DNA from: an uncultured Collinsella sp. | GTDB taxonomy: Bacteria; Actinomycetota; Coriobacteriia; Coriobacteriales; Coriobacteriaceae | Length of the DNA stretch: 5,770 bases | Assembly (NCBI GenBank): GCA_934643435.1 | Contig: CAKUCJ010000094.1 | Location: 1 to 5,770 of the forward strand | Reading direction: 5' to 3' | Shown: positions 1 to 5,758 of the stretch, piece by piece | Layout of the letters: each line of letters opens with the position of its first letter | How positions within the stretch are numbered: the first letter of the stretch is position 1 | Program-made: the position numbers and the translations under genes | Notes under the pieces: generated by a model | Seen by the model: the letters and a program-made list of their open reading frames with translations, nothing else | What the model was told of the DNA's origin: nothing | The model's database searches: none

Positions 1-111
1 GAGTATACCGCGCAGCTCATGTGGGGTGCGTGGATGTGCTTGCAAATCGCGAATTCTTGTCTAAGATATGGATTTGCCCTCGACTACACCGAAGAAGTTG
101 GTCTCACGGAC

Positions 112-140
112 TTCACCTGCCCGCGTCGATGGCGTATTAT
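112..140 (+). promoter_or_regulatory. Candidate sigma70-type promoter for the rpsP operon
   Basis: The sequence shows TTCACC at 112-117 (four of six matches to TTGACA) and TATTAT at 135-140 (five of six matches to TATAAT), separated by the ideal 17 nt. Transcription would begin near 146-148, leaving a leader of about 50 nt before the rpsP start. The surrounding bases are clearly less GC-rich than the genes, as expected for a promoter region. A weaker alternative is TTGCAA at 40-45 with TAAGAT at 62-67 (16-nt spacer). The call rests on hexamer matching alone. Confidence 0.45.
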
Positions 141-183
141 GTTCAACTGTTTGTTTGTAGTTGCAGCCTAAAGCTGCTTGGTT

Positions 184-190
184 GGAGGAG
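184..190 (+). promoter_or_regulatory. Shine-Dalgarno fixing the TTG start of rpsP
   Basis: GGAGGAG at 184-190 is a near-perfect anti-16S match, placed 6 nt before the TTG at 197. It selects TTG 197, which gives the canonical S16 N-terminus [11 protein letters not shown]. An in-frame TTG at 161 would place this element inside the gene and add twelve residues absent from the family. Confidence 0.9.
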
Positions 191-196
191 TTTCCT

Positions 197-538
197 TTGG
201 CAGTCAAGATTCGCCTTGCTCGTCACGGCGCTAAGAAGCGTCCGTACTACCGTGTCGTCGTCGCCGATTCCCGCGCCCCGCGTGACGGTCGTATCATCGA
301 GGAGGTTGGCCGCTACAACCCGATGACCGCCCCCAAGACCATCAACCTCGACCTCGAGAAGATCGCCGACTGGCAGTCCAAGGGCGCTCAGCTCACCGAC
401 GCCGTCGCCGCTCTGGTCAAGGCCGCCAACGAGGGCGAGAAGACCGAGACCGTCGTCAAGAAGTCCAAGAAGCAGCTCGCCAAAGAGGCCGAGGCCGCTA
501 AGGCTGCCGCTGAGGCCGCTGAGGGCGCCGAGGAGTAA
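197..538 (+). CDS. rpsP: 30S ribosomal protein S16
   Basis: This encodes ribosomal protein S16 (bS16), which binds 16S rRNA in the body of the small subunit and stabilises 30S assembly. The 113-residue product has the conserved start [20 protein letters not shown] (residues 2-21), then [20 protein letters not shown] at 23-42, both diagnostic of the family. Most S16 proteins are about 80-90 residues. The extra length here is a C-terminal tail from about residue 83, rich in Lys, Ala and Glu and ending in Glu-Glu; similar tails are known in actinobacterial S16. The start is TTG, chosen for its strong Shine-Dalgarno and the family N-terminus. It leads a run of closely spaced translation genes, with khpA starting 3 nt after its stop. 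Codon choice is strongly C-ending, as expected for a highly expressed gene. Confidence 0.97.
   Translation: MAVKIRLARHGAKKRPYYRVVVADSRAPRDGRIIEEVGRYNPMTAPKTINLDLEKIADWQSKGAQLTDAVAALVKAANEGEKTETVVKKSKKQLAKEAEAAKAAAEAAEGAEE
530..535 (+). promoter_or_regulatory. Shine-Dalgarno of khpA inside the last two codons of rpsP
   Basis: GAGGAG encodes the final Glu-Glu of S16 and lies 6 nt before the GTG at 542. It is the main argument for GTG 542 over the internal ATG at 581 as the khpA start. A second, weaker GAGGG at 569-573 precedes that ATG by 7 nt. Confidence 0.7.
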
Positions 539-541
539 ATC

Positions 542-826
542 GTGCCTGAGGTTGACGCTGCACAGCTCGAGGGTGAGGCAATGCTCTCAGATCGCATCGC
601 CGATCTCGTCGAATATCTCGTTGTTCAGATCGTCGACGACCCGGATTCCGTGAGCCTTGAGGTCATTGATGGTGACGACGCCTCTACGATTGAGGTTTCG
701 GTTGCCGAGGATGACGTCGCTAAGGTCATCGGCCGTCGTGGCCGTACCATCAAGGCCATTCGCACGCTCGCCCGTGCACTGGCCGCTCGCCTCGACACCG
801 CTGTCGAGGTAGAGGTTCTGGGCTAG
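542..826 (+). CDS. khpA: KH-domain RNA-binding protein KhpA
   Basis: This is a small cytoplasmic single-KH-domain RNA-binding protein of the KhpA family (formerly YlqC in Bacillus). In other bacteria family members pair with the KH/R3H protein KhpB and influence cell size and RNA metabolism; a partner is not visible here. The 94-residue product carries the GXXG loop as GRRG at residues 64-67 within KVIGRRGRTIKAIRTL, the signature of a nucleic-acid-binding KH fold. The region LVEYLVVQIVDDPDSV (22-37) matches the usual N-terminal helix. Position between rpsP and rimM is the typical genomic location. I chose GTG 542 for its AGGAG element and 3-nt gap after rpsP. The ATG at 581 would give 81 residues, close to the family's common length, and cannot be excluded. 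Confidence 0.93.
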   Translation: MPEVDAAQLEGEAMLSDRIADLVEYLVVQIVDDPDSVSLEVIDGDDASTIEVSVAEDDVAKVIGRRGRTIKAIRTLARALAARLDTAVEVEVLG

Positions 827-830
827 GACC

Positions 831-1352
831 TTGAGGTCCCAGTACAAAAATATCGCCCGTGTGGTCAAGCCGCACGGAAGGAAGGGGGAGGTCCTCGCGC
901 AGCCGCTGCGGGGGCTTCCTTCTGTATTGGAGCCGGGTATGCGTGTCGCCTTGACACCGCCGGCGCTCAAGCGCGACCGTTTTTGCACGGTCGTGTCCGT
1001 CACCGATACGGGCGATGGCGATCTGGTCTCGTTTGAGGGCATAGACGATTTGACGGCCGCCGAGGGCATCACCGGATGCTACGTGCTGGCTGACCGTGAC
1101 GACTTTGAGCTCGATTCGCTCGACGCCGCCTATACCGACCTGATGGGTCGCGAGGTGGTCGACGAACGATTCGGTTTGCTCGGCACGATTGTCGAGATCA
1201 TGTCGACGCCTGCCAACGATGTTTGGGTTGTCGAGGGCGATCGGTACGGCGAGGTGCTGATTCCCGTGATCGAGCAGGTTGTGCTCGATCTTCCCGATCA
1301 GGGGGCAATTTCCGTCCATGTTATGGACGGTCTCATCGATATGGACAAGTAG
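831..1352 (+). CDS. rimM: Ribosome maturation factor RimM
   Basis: RimM is a cytoplasmic factor that binds free 30S subunits, contacts S19 and promotes maturation of the 16S 3' domain (head). The 173-residue length is usual. The N-terminal RimM domain opens with IARVVKPHGRKGEV (8-21), matching the family pattern of G/A-R-x-x-K-P-H-G-x-x-G-E-V. The C-terminal PRC-barrel part runs from about Tyr101, with LMGREVVDERFGLLGTIVEI followed by TPANDVWVV and EVLIPVIEQVV (141-151), and ends at DGLIDMDK. The start is TTG 831. No other ATG, GTG or TTG occurs in frame between the upstream stop at 810-812 and this codon, and later starts would cut the KPHG motif. No good Shine-Dalgarno is placed for it, only AGGA 2 nt away. 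Its start lies 4 nt after the khpA stop, so coupled translation is probable. Confidence 0.96.
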   Translation: MRSQYKNIARVVKPHGRKGEVLAQPLRGLPSVLEPGMRVALTPPALKRDRFCTVVSVTDTGDGDLVSFEGIDDLTAAEGITGCYVLADRDDFELDSLDAAYTDLMGREVVDERFGLLGTIVEIMSTPANDVWVVEGDRYGEVLIPVIEQVVLDLPDQGAISVHVMDGLIDMDK

Positions 1353-1358
1353 GGAGGA
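1353..1358 (+). promoter_or_regulatory. Shine-Dalgarno of trmD
   Basis: GGAGGA directly follows the TAG stop of rimM and sits 4 nt (5 nt from GGAGG) before the ATG at 1363. It decides this start over an in-frame ATG at 1279 inside rimM. The result is the canonical TrmD N-terminus beginning MLIETLSVFPEMF. Confidence 0.9.
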
Positions 1359-1362
1359 CAAC

Positions 1363-2121
1363 ATGCTGATCGAGACCCTTTCGGTCTTTCCCGAGATGTT
1401 TGAGCCCGTCATGTCCACATCGATTTTGGGCCGTGCCCGCAAGGCCGGCCTTTTTGATTTTAAGGCGTATAACCTGCGCGACTGGACGCACGACCGCCAT
1501 CGCACCGTCGATGACGAGCCGTATGGCGGCGGGCAGGGCATGCTCATGAAGGTGGAGCCCATTGCCGAGGCTATCGAGGCCATTGGAGCTGAGGGCCCCA
1601 AGCCGACGGTGGTGTTCTTCACCCCCTGCGGCGAGCCCTTTACGCAGCATGTGGCTGAGCGCCTGCTCAAAAGCGAGCGCCTGCTGTTTGTGTGCAGCCG
1701 CTATGAGGGCGTCGACGAGCGTGCATATGCGTATGCCGACGAGCGCCTGTCGATTGGCGACTACGTGCTCACGGGCGGCGAGCTGCCCGCTATGGTCGTT
1801 GCCGACGCCGTCGTGCGTCTGATTCCCGGCGCCCTGGGCGACGAGATGAGCAACGTCGATGAGTCGTTCTCGACCGCCGAGGACGGCGGCCTGCTCGAGT
1901 ACGCGCAGTACACCCGTCCCGCCGAGTTCAACGGCGAGGGCGTGCCTCCGGTGCTCGTAAGCGGCGATCACGCCAAGGTCGATGCTTGGCGCCGCAAGAA
2001 TGCCATCGAGCGCACCTGTCGCTGGCGTCCCGACCTGATCGAGACGGCGCGGCTTACGCCCGAGGAGCGCGCATATGCGCAAGAGATTCTGGACGCGTCG
2101 TATTCGCAGAGCGAGGAGTGA
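1363..2121 (+). CDS. trmD: tRNA (guanine-N1)-methyltransferase TrmD
   Basis: TrmD transfers a methyl group from S-adenosylmethionine to N1 of G37 in tRNAs reading codons such as CCN, CUN and CGG, which prevents +1 frameshifting. It is a cytoplasmic SPOUT-class homodimer with a trefoil knot. The 252-residue length is normal. Visible motifs are MLIETLSVFPEMF (1-13), DDEPYGGGQGM (50-60), the knot segment CSRYEGVDER (111-120), SIGDYVLTGGELPAMV (130-145), QYTRPAEF (182-189) and SGDHAKVDAWRR (200-211). Two details depart from the commonest pattern: Ser112 where most members have Gly, and a loop at 166-176 that is about three residues longer, with Asp166-Glu167 at the position of the catalytic Asp. 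The start is fixed by GGAGG, 10 nt after rimM. No rplS follows; lepB begins 2 nt after the stop. Confidence 0.98.
   Translation: MLIETLSVFPEMFEPVMSTSILGRARKAGLFDFKAYNLRDWTHDRHRTVDDEPYGGGQGMLMKVEPIAEAIEAIGAEGPKPTVVFFTPCGEPFTQHVAERLLKSERLLFVCSRYEGVDERAYAYADERLSIGDYVLTGGELPAMVVADAVVRLIPGALGDEMSNVDESFSTAEDGGLLEYAQYTRPAEFNGEGVPPVLVSGDHAKVDAWRRKNAIERTCRWRPDLIETARLTPEERAYAQEILDASYSQSEE
2113..2118 (+). promoter_or_regulatory. Shine-Dalgarno of lepB inside the last two codons of trmD
   Basis: GAGGAG encodes the terminal Glu-Glu of TrmD and ends 5 nt before the ATG at 2124. It supports this start for lepB over an upstream in-frame ATG at 1986, which lies well inside trmD. The arrangement repeats the one seen at the rpsP/khpA junction. 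Confidence 0.85.
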
Positions 2122-2123
2122 GA

Positions 2124-2687
2124 ATGGTTCCGTCGCAGTATTCCGTGCTAAAGGGTGCGTTTGAGTGGGTCGTGGTCGTTGCGATCGCGCTCGTAGCCAC
2201 CTTTTTGATTCGCTCGTTTGTGGTCGAGCCCTTTGTTGTGCCTACCGGTTCCATGGAGTCCACAATCGAGATCGGCGACCAGATCCTGGCGCAAAAGGTG
2301 AGCCTCGAGCTCGGGCAGCCCGTCAAGCAGGGCGACATCGTGGTGTTCCACAACCCCGACGGCACTTCCGAGCACGATGTGCTCGTCAAACGCGTTATTG
2401 CCACCGCCGGACAGACGGTCGATCTGCAGGACGGCAAGGTGGTCGTTGACGGCCAGGCGCTCGACGAGGACTACACGACTGGCATGAGCTGGCCGTTATC
2501 CGTCCAGGCTCCCGGCGCTCAGGTGAGCTATCCCTACACCGTTCCCGACGATTGTGTGTGGGTGATGGGCGACAACCGCGAAAACTCTGCGGACTCGCGC
2601 TACTTTGGCCCCGTCGATCGCTCTGATCTGATCGCCGTGGCACTCGTTCGCTACTGGCCGCTCAACCGCATCGGCGCCATCGACTAA
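2124..2687 (+). CDS. lepB: Signal peptidase I
   Basis: Type I signal peptidase is a membrane-anchored Ser/Lys protease that removes signal peptides from exported preproteins on the outer face of the cytoplasmic membrane. The 187-residue product has one N-terminal transmembrane segment at about residues 13-30 (FEWVVVVAIALVATFLIR), typical of short Gram-positive-type enzymes. The nucleophile motif reads VPTGSMESTIEIGD, with Ser43 as nucleophile. The general base is Lys89 in LVKRVIATAG. The conserved GDNRENSADSR lies at 149-159, followed by RYFGPV. All catalytic elements are present, so it should be active. ATG 2124 places the membrane segment close to the N-terminus and has a well-spaced GAGGAG. 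The gene sits 2 nt after trmD, where rplS usually intervenes, and lacks the frequent neighbour rnhB. It is the last member of the compact rpsP run. Confidence 0.96.
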   Translation: MVPSQYSVLKGAFEWVVVVAIALVATFLIRSFVVEPFVVPTGSMESTIEIGDQILAQKVSLELGQPVKQGDIVVFHNPDGTSEHDVLVKRVIATAGQTVDLQDGKVVVDGQALDEDYTTGMSWPLSVQAPGAQVSYPYTVPDDCVWVMGDNRENSADSRYFGPVDRSDLIAVALVRYWPLNRIGAID

Positions 2688-2694
2688 AAACCGC

Positions 2695-2700
2695 TATAGT
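2695..2700 (+). promoter_or_regulatory. Weak candidate -10 element ahead of glyQ
   Basis: TATAGT lies in the 59-nt spacer between lepB and glyQ, followed by the short tandem AGTAC-AGTAC. It matches four of six positions of TATAAT. No recognisable -35 hexamer lies 16-18 nt upstream, where the end of lepB is GC-rich, so glyQS may equally be reached by readthrough from the upstream genes. The spacer has no hairpin plus T-run terminator. Confidence 0.22.
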
Positions 2701-2746
2701 ACAGTACCTAACCGTGTAATCGTTTCGACGAGGGGATATTAGAGGC

Positions 2747-3658
2747 ATGAACGCTTCATCGCTTTCCTTCCAAGACATCATCCTGCGCCTCCAGCAGTAC
2801 TGGGGCGAGCAGGGCTGCGTCATTATGCAGCCCTATGACTCCGAGGTCGGTGCCGGTACCTTCCATACCGCGACCACGCTGCGCTCGCTCGGTCCCGCCG
2901 AGTGGCGCACCTGCTATGCGCAGCCCTGCCGCCGTCCTGCCGACGGCCGCTACGGCGAGAACCCCAACCGCATGCAGCACTACTATCAGTTCCAGGTGCT
3001 TATCAAGCCGTCTCCGGTCAACGCCCAGGAGCTCTACCTGGGTTCGCTGGCCGCCATCGGCCTGGACCCCAACGACCATGACGTCCGCTTTGTCGAGGAC
3101 GACTGGGAGAGCCCGACCCTTGGCGCCTGGGGCCTTGGCTGGGAGGTCTGGCTCAACGGCATGGAGGTCACGCAGTTCACGTACTTCCAACAGGTGGGCG
3201 GCATCGAGGTCGACCCCGTGCCCGTGGAGATCACTTATGGCCTGGAGCGTATCGCCATGTATGCCCAGGGTGTTAACTCCGTCTACGACCTGGTGTGGAG
3301 CTACCTGCCCGACGGCACGCCCATGACCTACGGTGACGTGTTCCTGGAGAACGAGCGTGAGTTCAGCGCCTACAACTTTGAGGTCGCCAACGTCGAGATG
3401 ATGCGTCAGAAGTTTGACGACTACGAGGCTGAGTGCCACTCTTGCCTGGAGCGCAAGCTGCCGCTGCCGGCATACGACTGCGTCATGAAGTGCAGCCACG
3501 CCTTCAACCTGCTCGATGCCCGCGGTGCGCTGTCCGCGGTCGAGCGCGCCAACTACATCCTGCGCGTCCGCGCCGTCGCCAAGGCGTGCTGCGAGGCCTA
3601 TATGGCCGAGGTCGCCGGAATCAACGAGAATGCCGACCAGGAAGGCGAGGTGGCGTAA
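2747..3658 (+). CDS. glyQ: Glycyl-tRNA synthetase alpha subunit
   Basis: This is the catalytic subunit of the bacterial alpha2beta2 glycyl-tRNA synthetase, a class II enzyme that activates glycine with ATP and, together with GlyS, charges tRNA-Gly in the cytoplasm. The 303-residue length is normal for GlyQ. Diagnostic segments are [15 protein letters not shown] (26-40), [20 protein letters not shown] (61-80, class II motif 2 region), [20 protein letters not shown] (115-134), [12 protein letters not shown] (141-152) and the motif 3 segment [12 protein letters not shown] (161-172). Thr41 follows His40 where many homologues have Pro. Cys230, Cys233, Cys245 and Cys249 cluster in the C-terminal helical part. 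ATG 2747 is preceded by GAGGGG at 2730-2735 (11 nt away) and AGAGG 1 nt away, neither ideally spaced. glyS follows after 3 nt in the same frame. Confidence 0.98.
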   Translation: MNASSLSFQDIILRLQQYWGEQGCVIMQPYDSEVGAGTFHTATTLRSLGPAEWRTCYAQPCRRPADGRYGENPNRMQHYYQFQVLIKPSPVNAQELYLGSLAAIGLDPNDHDVRFVEDDWESPTLGAWGLGWEVWLNGMEVTQFTYFQQVGGIEVDPVPVEITYGLERIAMYAQGVNSVYDLVWSYLPDGTPMTYGDVFLENEREFSAYNFEVANVEMMRQKFDDYEAECHSCLERKLPLPAYDCVMKCSHAFNLLDARGALSAVERANYILRVRAVAKACCEAYMAEVAGINENADQEGEVA

Positions 3659-3661
3659 GCC

Positions 3662-5758
3662 ATGGCAGACGCTAAGGATTTCCTGTTTGAGATCGGTACG
3701 GAGGAAATGCCCTCCGCACCGCTGAACAATGCCGTCAAGCAGCTTGGTACCATGATCGCCAAGGGTCTCGATGAGGCCGGTCTGGCCCACGGCGAGGTCC
3801 GCGTGATCTCGAGCCCGCGTCGTCTGGCTGCGCTCGTTGCCGATGTCGCCACTGCGACCGATGAGGTCCACGAGGTCAAGCGTGGCCCCGCGGCTAACAT
3901 CGCCTTCGACGCCGACGGTAACGCCACTAAGGCCGCCCAGGGCTTTGCCCGCAAGTGCGGCGTGGCTGCCGAGGACCTGGTCCGTCGCGAGGACACCGAC
4001 GGTCGCGAGTACGTCTTTGCCGAGAAGAACATTCCTTCCGCCCCGGCCACCCCGATCCTGACGGCTCTGTGCGAGAAGACCATCGCCGGCCTGCAGTGGC
4101 CCAACTACCGCTCTCAGCGCTGGGGTCACGAGCACGCCACGTTCGTGCGCCCGGTCCGTTGGATCTGCTGCCTTCTGGGTGAGGATGTTGTGCCCGTGTC
4201 GTTTGCCGACGTGACGAGTGGCAACACCACGCGCGGCCATCGCGTCCTGGGCCCCGGTGACCACGTGGTTGCCAGCCCCGCCGTCTACGAGCAGGTGCTC
4301 GAGGATGCCGGCGTGCTTTCCGCCGAGCGCCGTCGCGAGGCCATCCTCGCCGGTATCGCCGAGGTCGAGGCCGCCCGTCCCGGCTGCCATGTCGACACGC
4401 CCAAGAAGGTCTTTGAGGAGGTCATCAACCTCTGCGAGTGGCCGACGGTGCTCGTCGGTACCTTCGACGAGGAGTTCCTCAAGGTCCCGCACGAGATCAT
4501 CTGCGAGTCCATGCTCACCAACCAGCGCTACTTCCCGATCTATGACGGTGAGGGCAAGCTGACGCGTGAGTTCGTGATCGTCTCCAACAGCAAGCCTGAG
4601 AACGCCGAGCGCGTGATCGATGGTAACGAGCGCGTCGTGCGCGCCCGGCTGGACGACGCCAAGTTCTTCTACGAGGAGGATCTGAAGATCTCCCTCGACG
4701 AGTTCCGTGAGCGTCTGGCCAAGGTCGCCTTCCAGGAGAAGCTCGGCAGCGTGCTCGCCAAGTCCGAGCGCATTGAGCAGCTCGCGCTTGCCATTGCCCG
4801 CGAGGCTCACCTGGGCGCCCACCTGGCCGCCGATGCCGGTCGTGCCGCACACCTGTGCAAGGCCGACCTGGTGTCCAACGCCGTCGTCGAGTTTACGAGC
4901 CAGCAGGGCGTGATGGGTGGTTACTACGCCACCGCGATGGGGGAGAACGACGAGGTCGCCCACGCTATTCGTGATCACTATCGTCCCCGCTTTGCCGGCG
5001 ACGAGCTGCCCGAGGGTACCGCCGGCTGCATCGTGGCCTGCGCTGACAAGCTCGATACCATCGCCGGTATCTTTGCCATCGGCGAGCCGCCGACCGGCTC
5101 CTCCGACCCCTACGCGTTGCGTCGTGCCGCCATCGGCATCATCAACATCCTGCGCGATCGTCTGCCGATCGACCCCACGTCACTCATCGACCTCGCGCTT
5201 GAGCTTTATACCGAGCAGGGCATTGCGTTTGACGCCGCCGAGGTCGCACAGCAGGTTCGCGACTTCTTCCACGGCCGTCTGGTGAGCATGGCCCGTGACG
5301 AGAAGATCCCGGCCGATACCGTTGCCGCCGTCTCCGCGGTGCACATCATCGCCCCGTCGGTCTTCTTCGCCCGCTGCGCCGCCCTCGACGAGGCCCGCAA
5401 GAACGACGCCGAGACTTTCGACAACCTGGCTACCGCCTATGCCCGTGCCGCGCACATCTCCAAGCCCGAGCTGGGCGCGGAGTACGACCGCAGCCTGATG
5501 GGCGAGGTCGAGCTTGCGCTTGCCGATGTCTCCGAGGCCGCTCAGACCGCCGTCGACGCTGCCCTCGCTGCCGAGGATTACCCGGCAGCGTTTGCCGCCC
5601 TGGCAGCCCTGCGCGCACCCATCGACCGTTTCTTCGACGAGGTTATGGTCATGGACAAGGACGAGCAGCTCCGCGATAATCGCCTTAAGCTGCTCAACCG
5701 CTTCGAGGCCGTTTTCTCCGGCATCGCCAACATCGGTGAGCTTGCCCGCAAAAAGTAA
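3662..5758 (+). CDS. glyS: Glycyl-tRNA synthetase beta subunit
   Basis: GlyS is the large tRNA-binding subunit of the alpha2beta2 glycyl-tRNA synthetase and works with the adjacent GlyQ. The 698-residue length is usual (about 690). The N-terminus FLFEIGTEEMPSAPL (7-21) is the family hallmark. It is followed by KRGPAANIAFD (73-83), AAQGFARKCGV (91-101) and the stretch RWGHEHATFVRPVRWI (153-168). An HD-like region covers roughly 395-500, with KADLVSNAVVEF (400-411), QQGVMGGYYA (414-423), ADKLDTIAGIFAIG (461-474) and PTGSSDPYALRRAA (477-490). The C-terminal DALR-type anticodon-binding domain ends with FFDEVMVMDKDEQLRDNRLK (657-676). ATG 3662 matches the family start. Its ribosome-binding signal is modest (GAGG at 3647-3650, 11 nt away), so coupling to glyQ is likely. 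The gene is complete, with TAA at 5756-5758. Only 12 bases follow, so its terminator or next gene is not visible. Confidence 0.98.
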   Translation: MADAKDFLFEIGTEEMPSAPLNNAVKQLGTMIAKGLDEAGLAHGEVRVISSPRRLAALVADVATATDEVHEVKRGPAANIAFDADGNATKAAQGFARKCGVAAEDLVRREDTDGREYVFAEKNIPSAPATPILTALCEKTIAGLQWPNYRSQRWGHEHATFVRPVRWICCLLGEDVVPVSFADVTSGNTTRGHRVLGPGDHVVASPAVYEQVLEDAGVLSAERRREAILAGIAEVEAARPGCHVDTPKKVFEEVINLCEWPTVLVGTFDEEFLKVPHEIICESMLTNQRYFPIYDGEGKLTREFVIVSNSKPENAERVIDGNERVVRARLDDAKFFYEEDLKISLDEFRERLAKVAFQEKLGSVLAKSERIEQLALAIAREAHLGAHLAADAGRAAHLCKADLVSNAVVEFTSQQGVMGGYYATAMGENDEVAHAIRDHYRPRFAGDELPEGTAGCIVACADKLDTIAGIFAIGEPPTGSSDPYALRRAAIGIINILRDRLPIDPTSLIDLALELYTEQGIAFDAAEVAQQVRDFFHGRLVSMARDEKIPADTVAAVSAVHIIAPSVFFARCAALDEARKNDAETFDNLATAYARAAHISKPELGAEYDRSLMGEVELALADVSEAAQTAVDAALAAEDYPAAFAALAALRAPIDRFFDEVMVMDKDEQLRDNRLKLLNRFEAVFSGIANIGELARKK

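Noticed and set aside
42..77. Inverted repeat GCAAATC (42-48) / GATTTGC (71-77) with a 22-nt loop.
   Set aside because: A 7-bp repeat at this spacing is expected by chance at a sizeable rate in about 200 nt. There is no T-run for a terminator and no second copy to suggest an operator.
1..171. A plus-strand frame open from the first base to TAA at 169-171 (56 codons), possibly the end of an upstream gene.
   Set aside because: The product is rich in Trp and Cys, resembles nothing I recognise (not the Met-rich end of Ffh), uses codons unlike the neighbours, and overlaps the promoter candidate. A truncated gene cannot be wholly excluded because the window starts here.
21..326. A 101-codon plus-strand frame overlapping the leader and start of rpsP.
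   Set aside because: It overlaps S16 out of frame, and its sequence is a shadow of the S16 codons.
1279..1362. In-frame upstream extension of trmD from ATG 1279.
   Set aside because: It overlaps rimM, lacks homology to TrmD, and the GGAGGA at 1353-1358 points to ATG 1363.
1333..2082. A 249-codon minus-strand frame opposite trmD.
   Set aside because: It is antisense to a fully conserved gene and has no recognisable domain or ribosome-binding context, so it is a GC-bias shadow.
1986..2123. In-frame upstream extension of lepB from ATG 1986.
   Set aside because: It lies within trmD and would place 46 unrelated, mostly polar residues before the membrane anchor. GAGGAG at 2113-2118 supports ATG 2124.
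2756..4978. A 740-codon open frame on the minus strand opposite glyQ and glyS.
   Set aside because: It is in exact codon register with the sense genes, so it stays open only because TTA, CTA and TCA codons are avoided there in this GC-rich genome. The translation is low-complexity and resembles no family, while the sense strand encodes complete conserved proteins.
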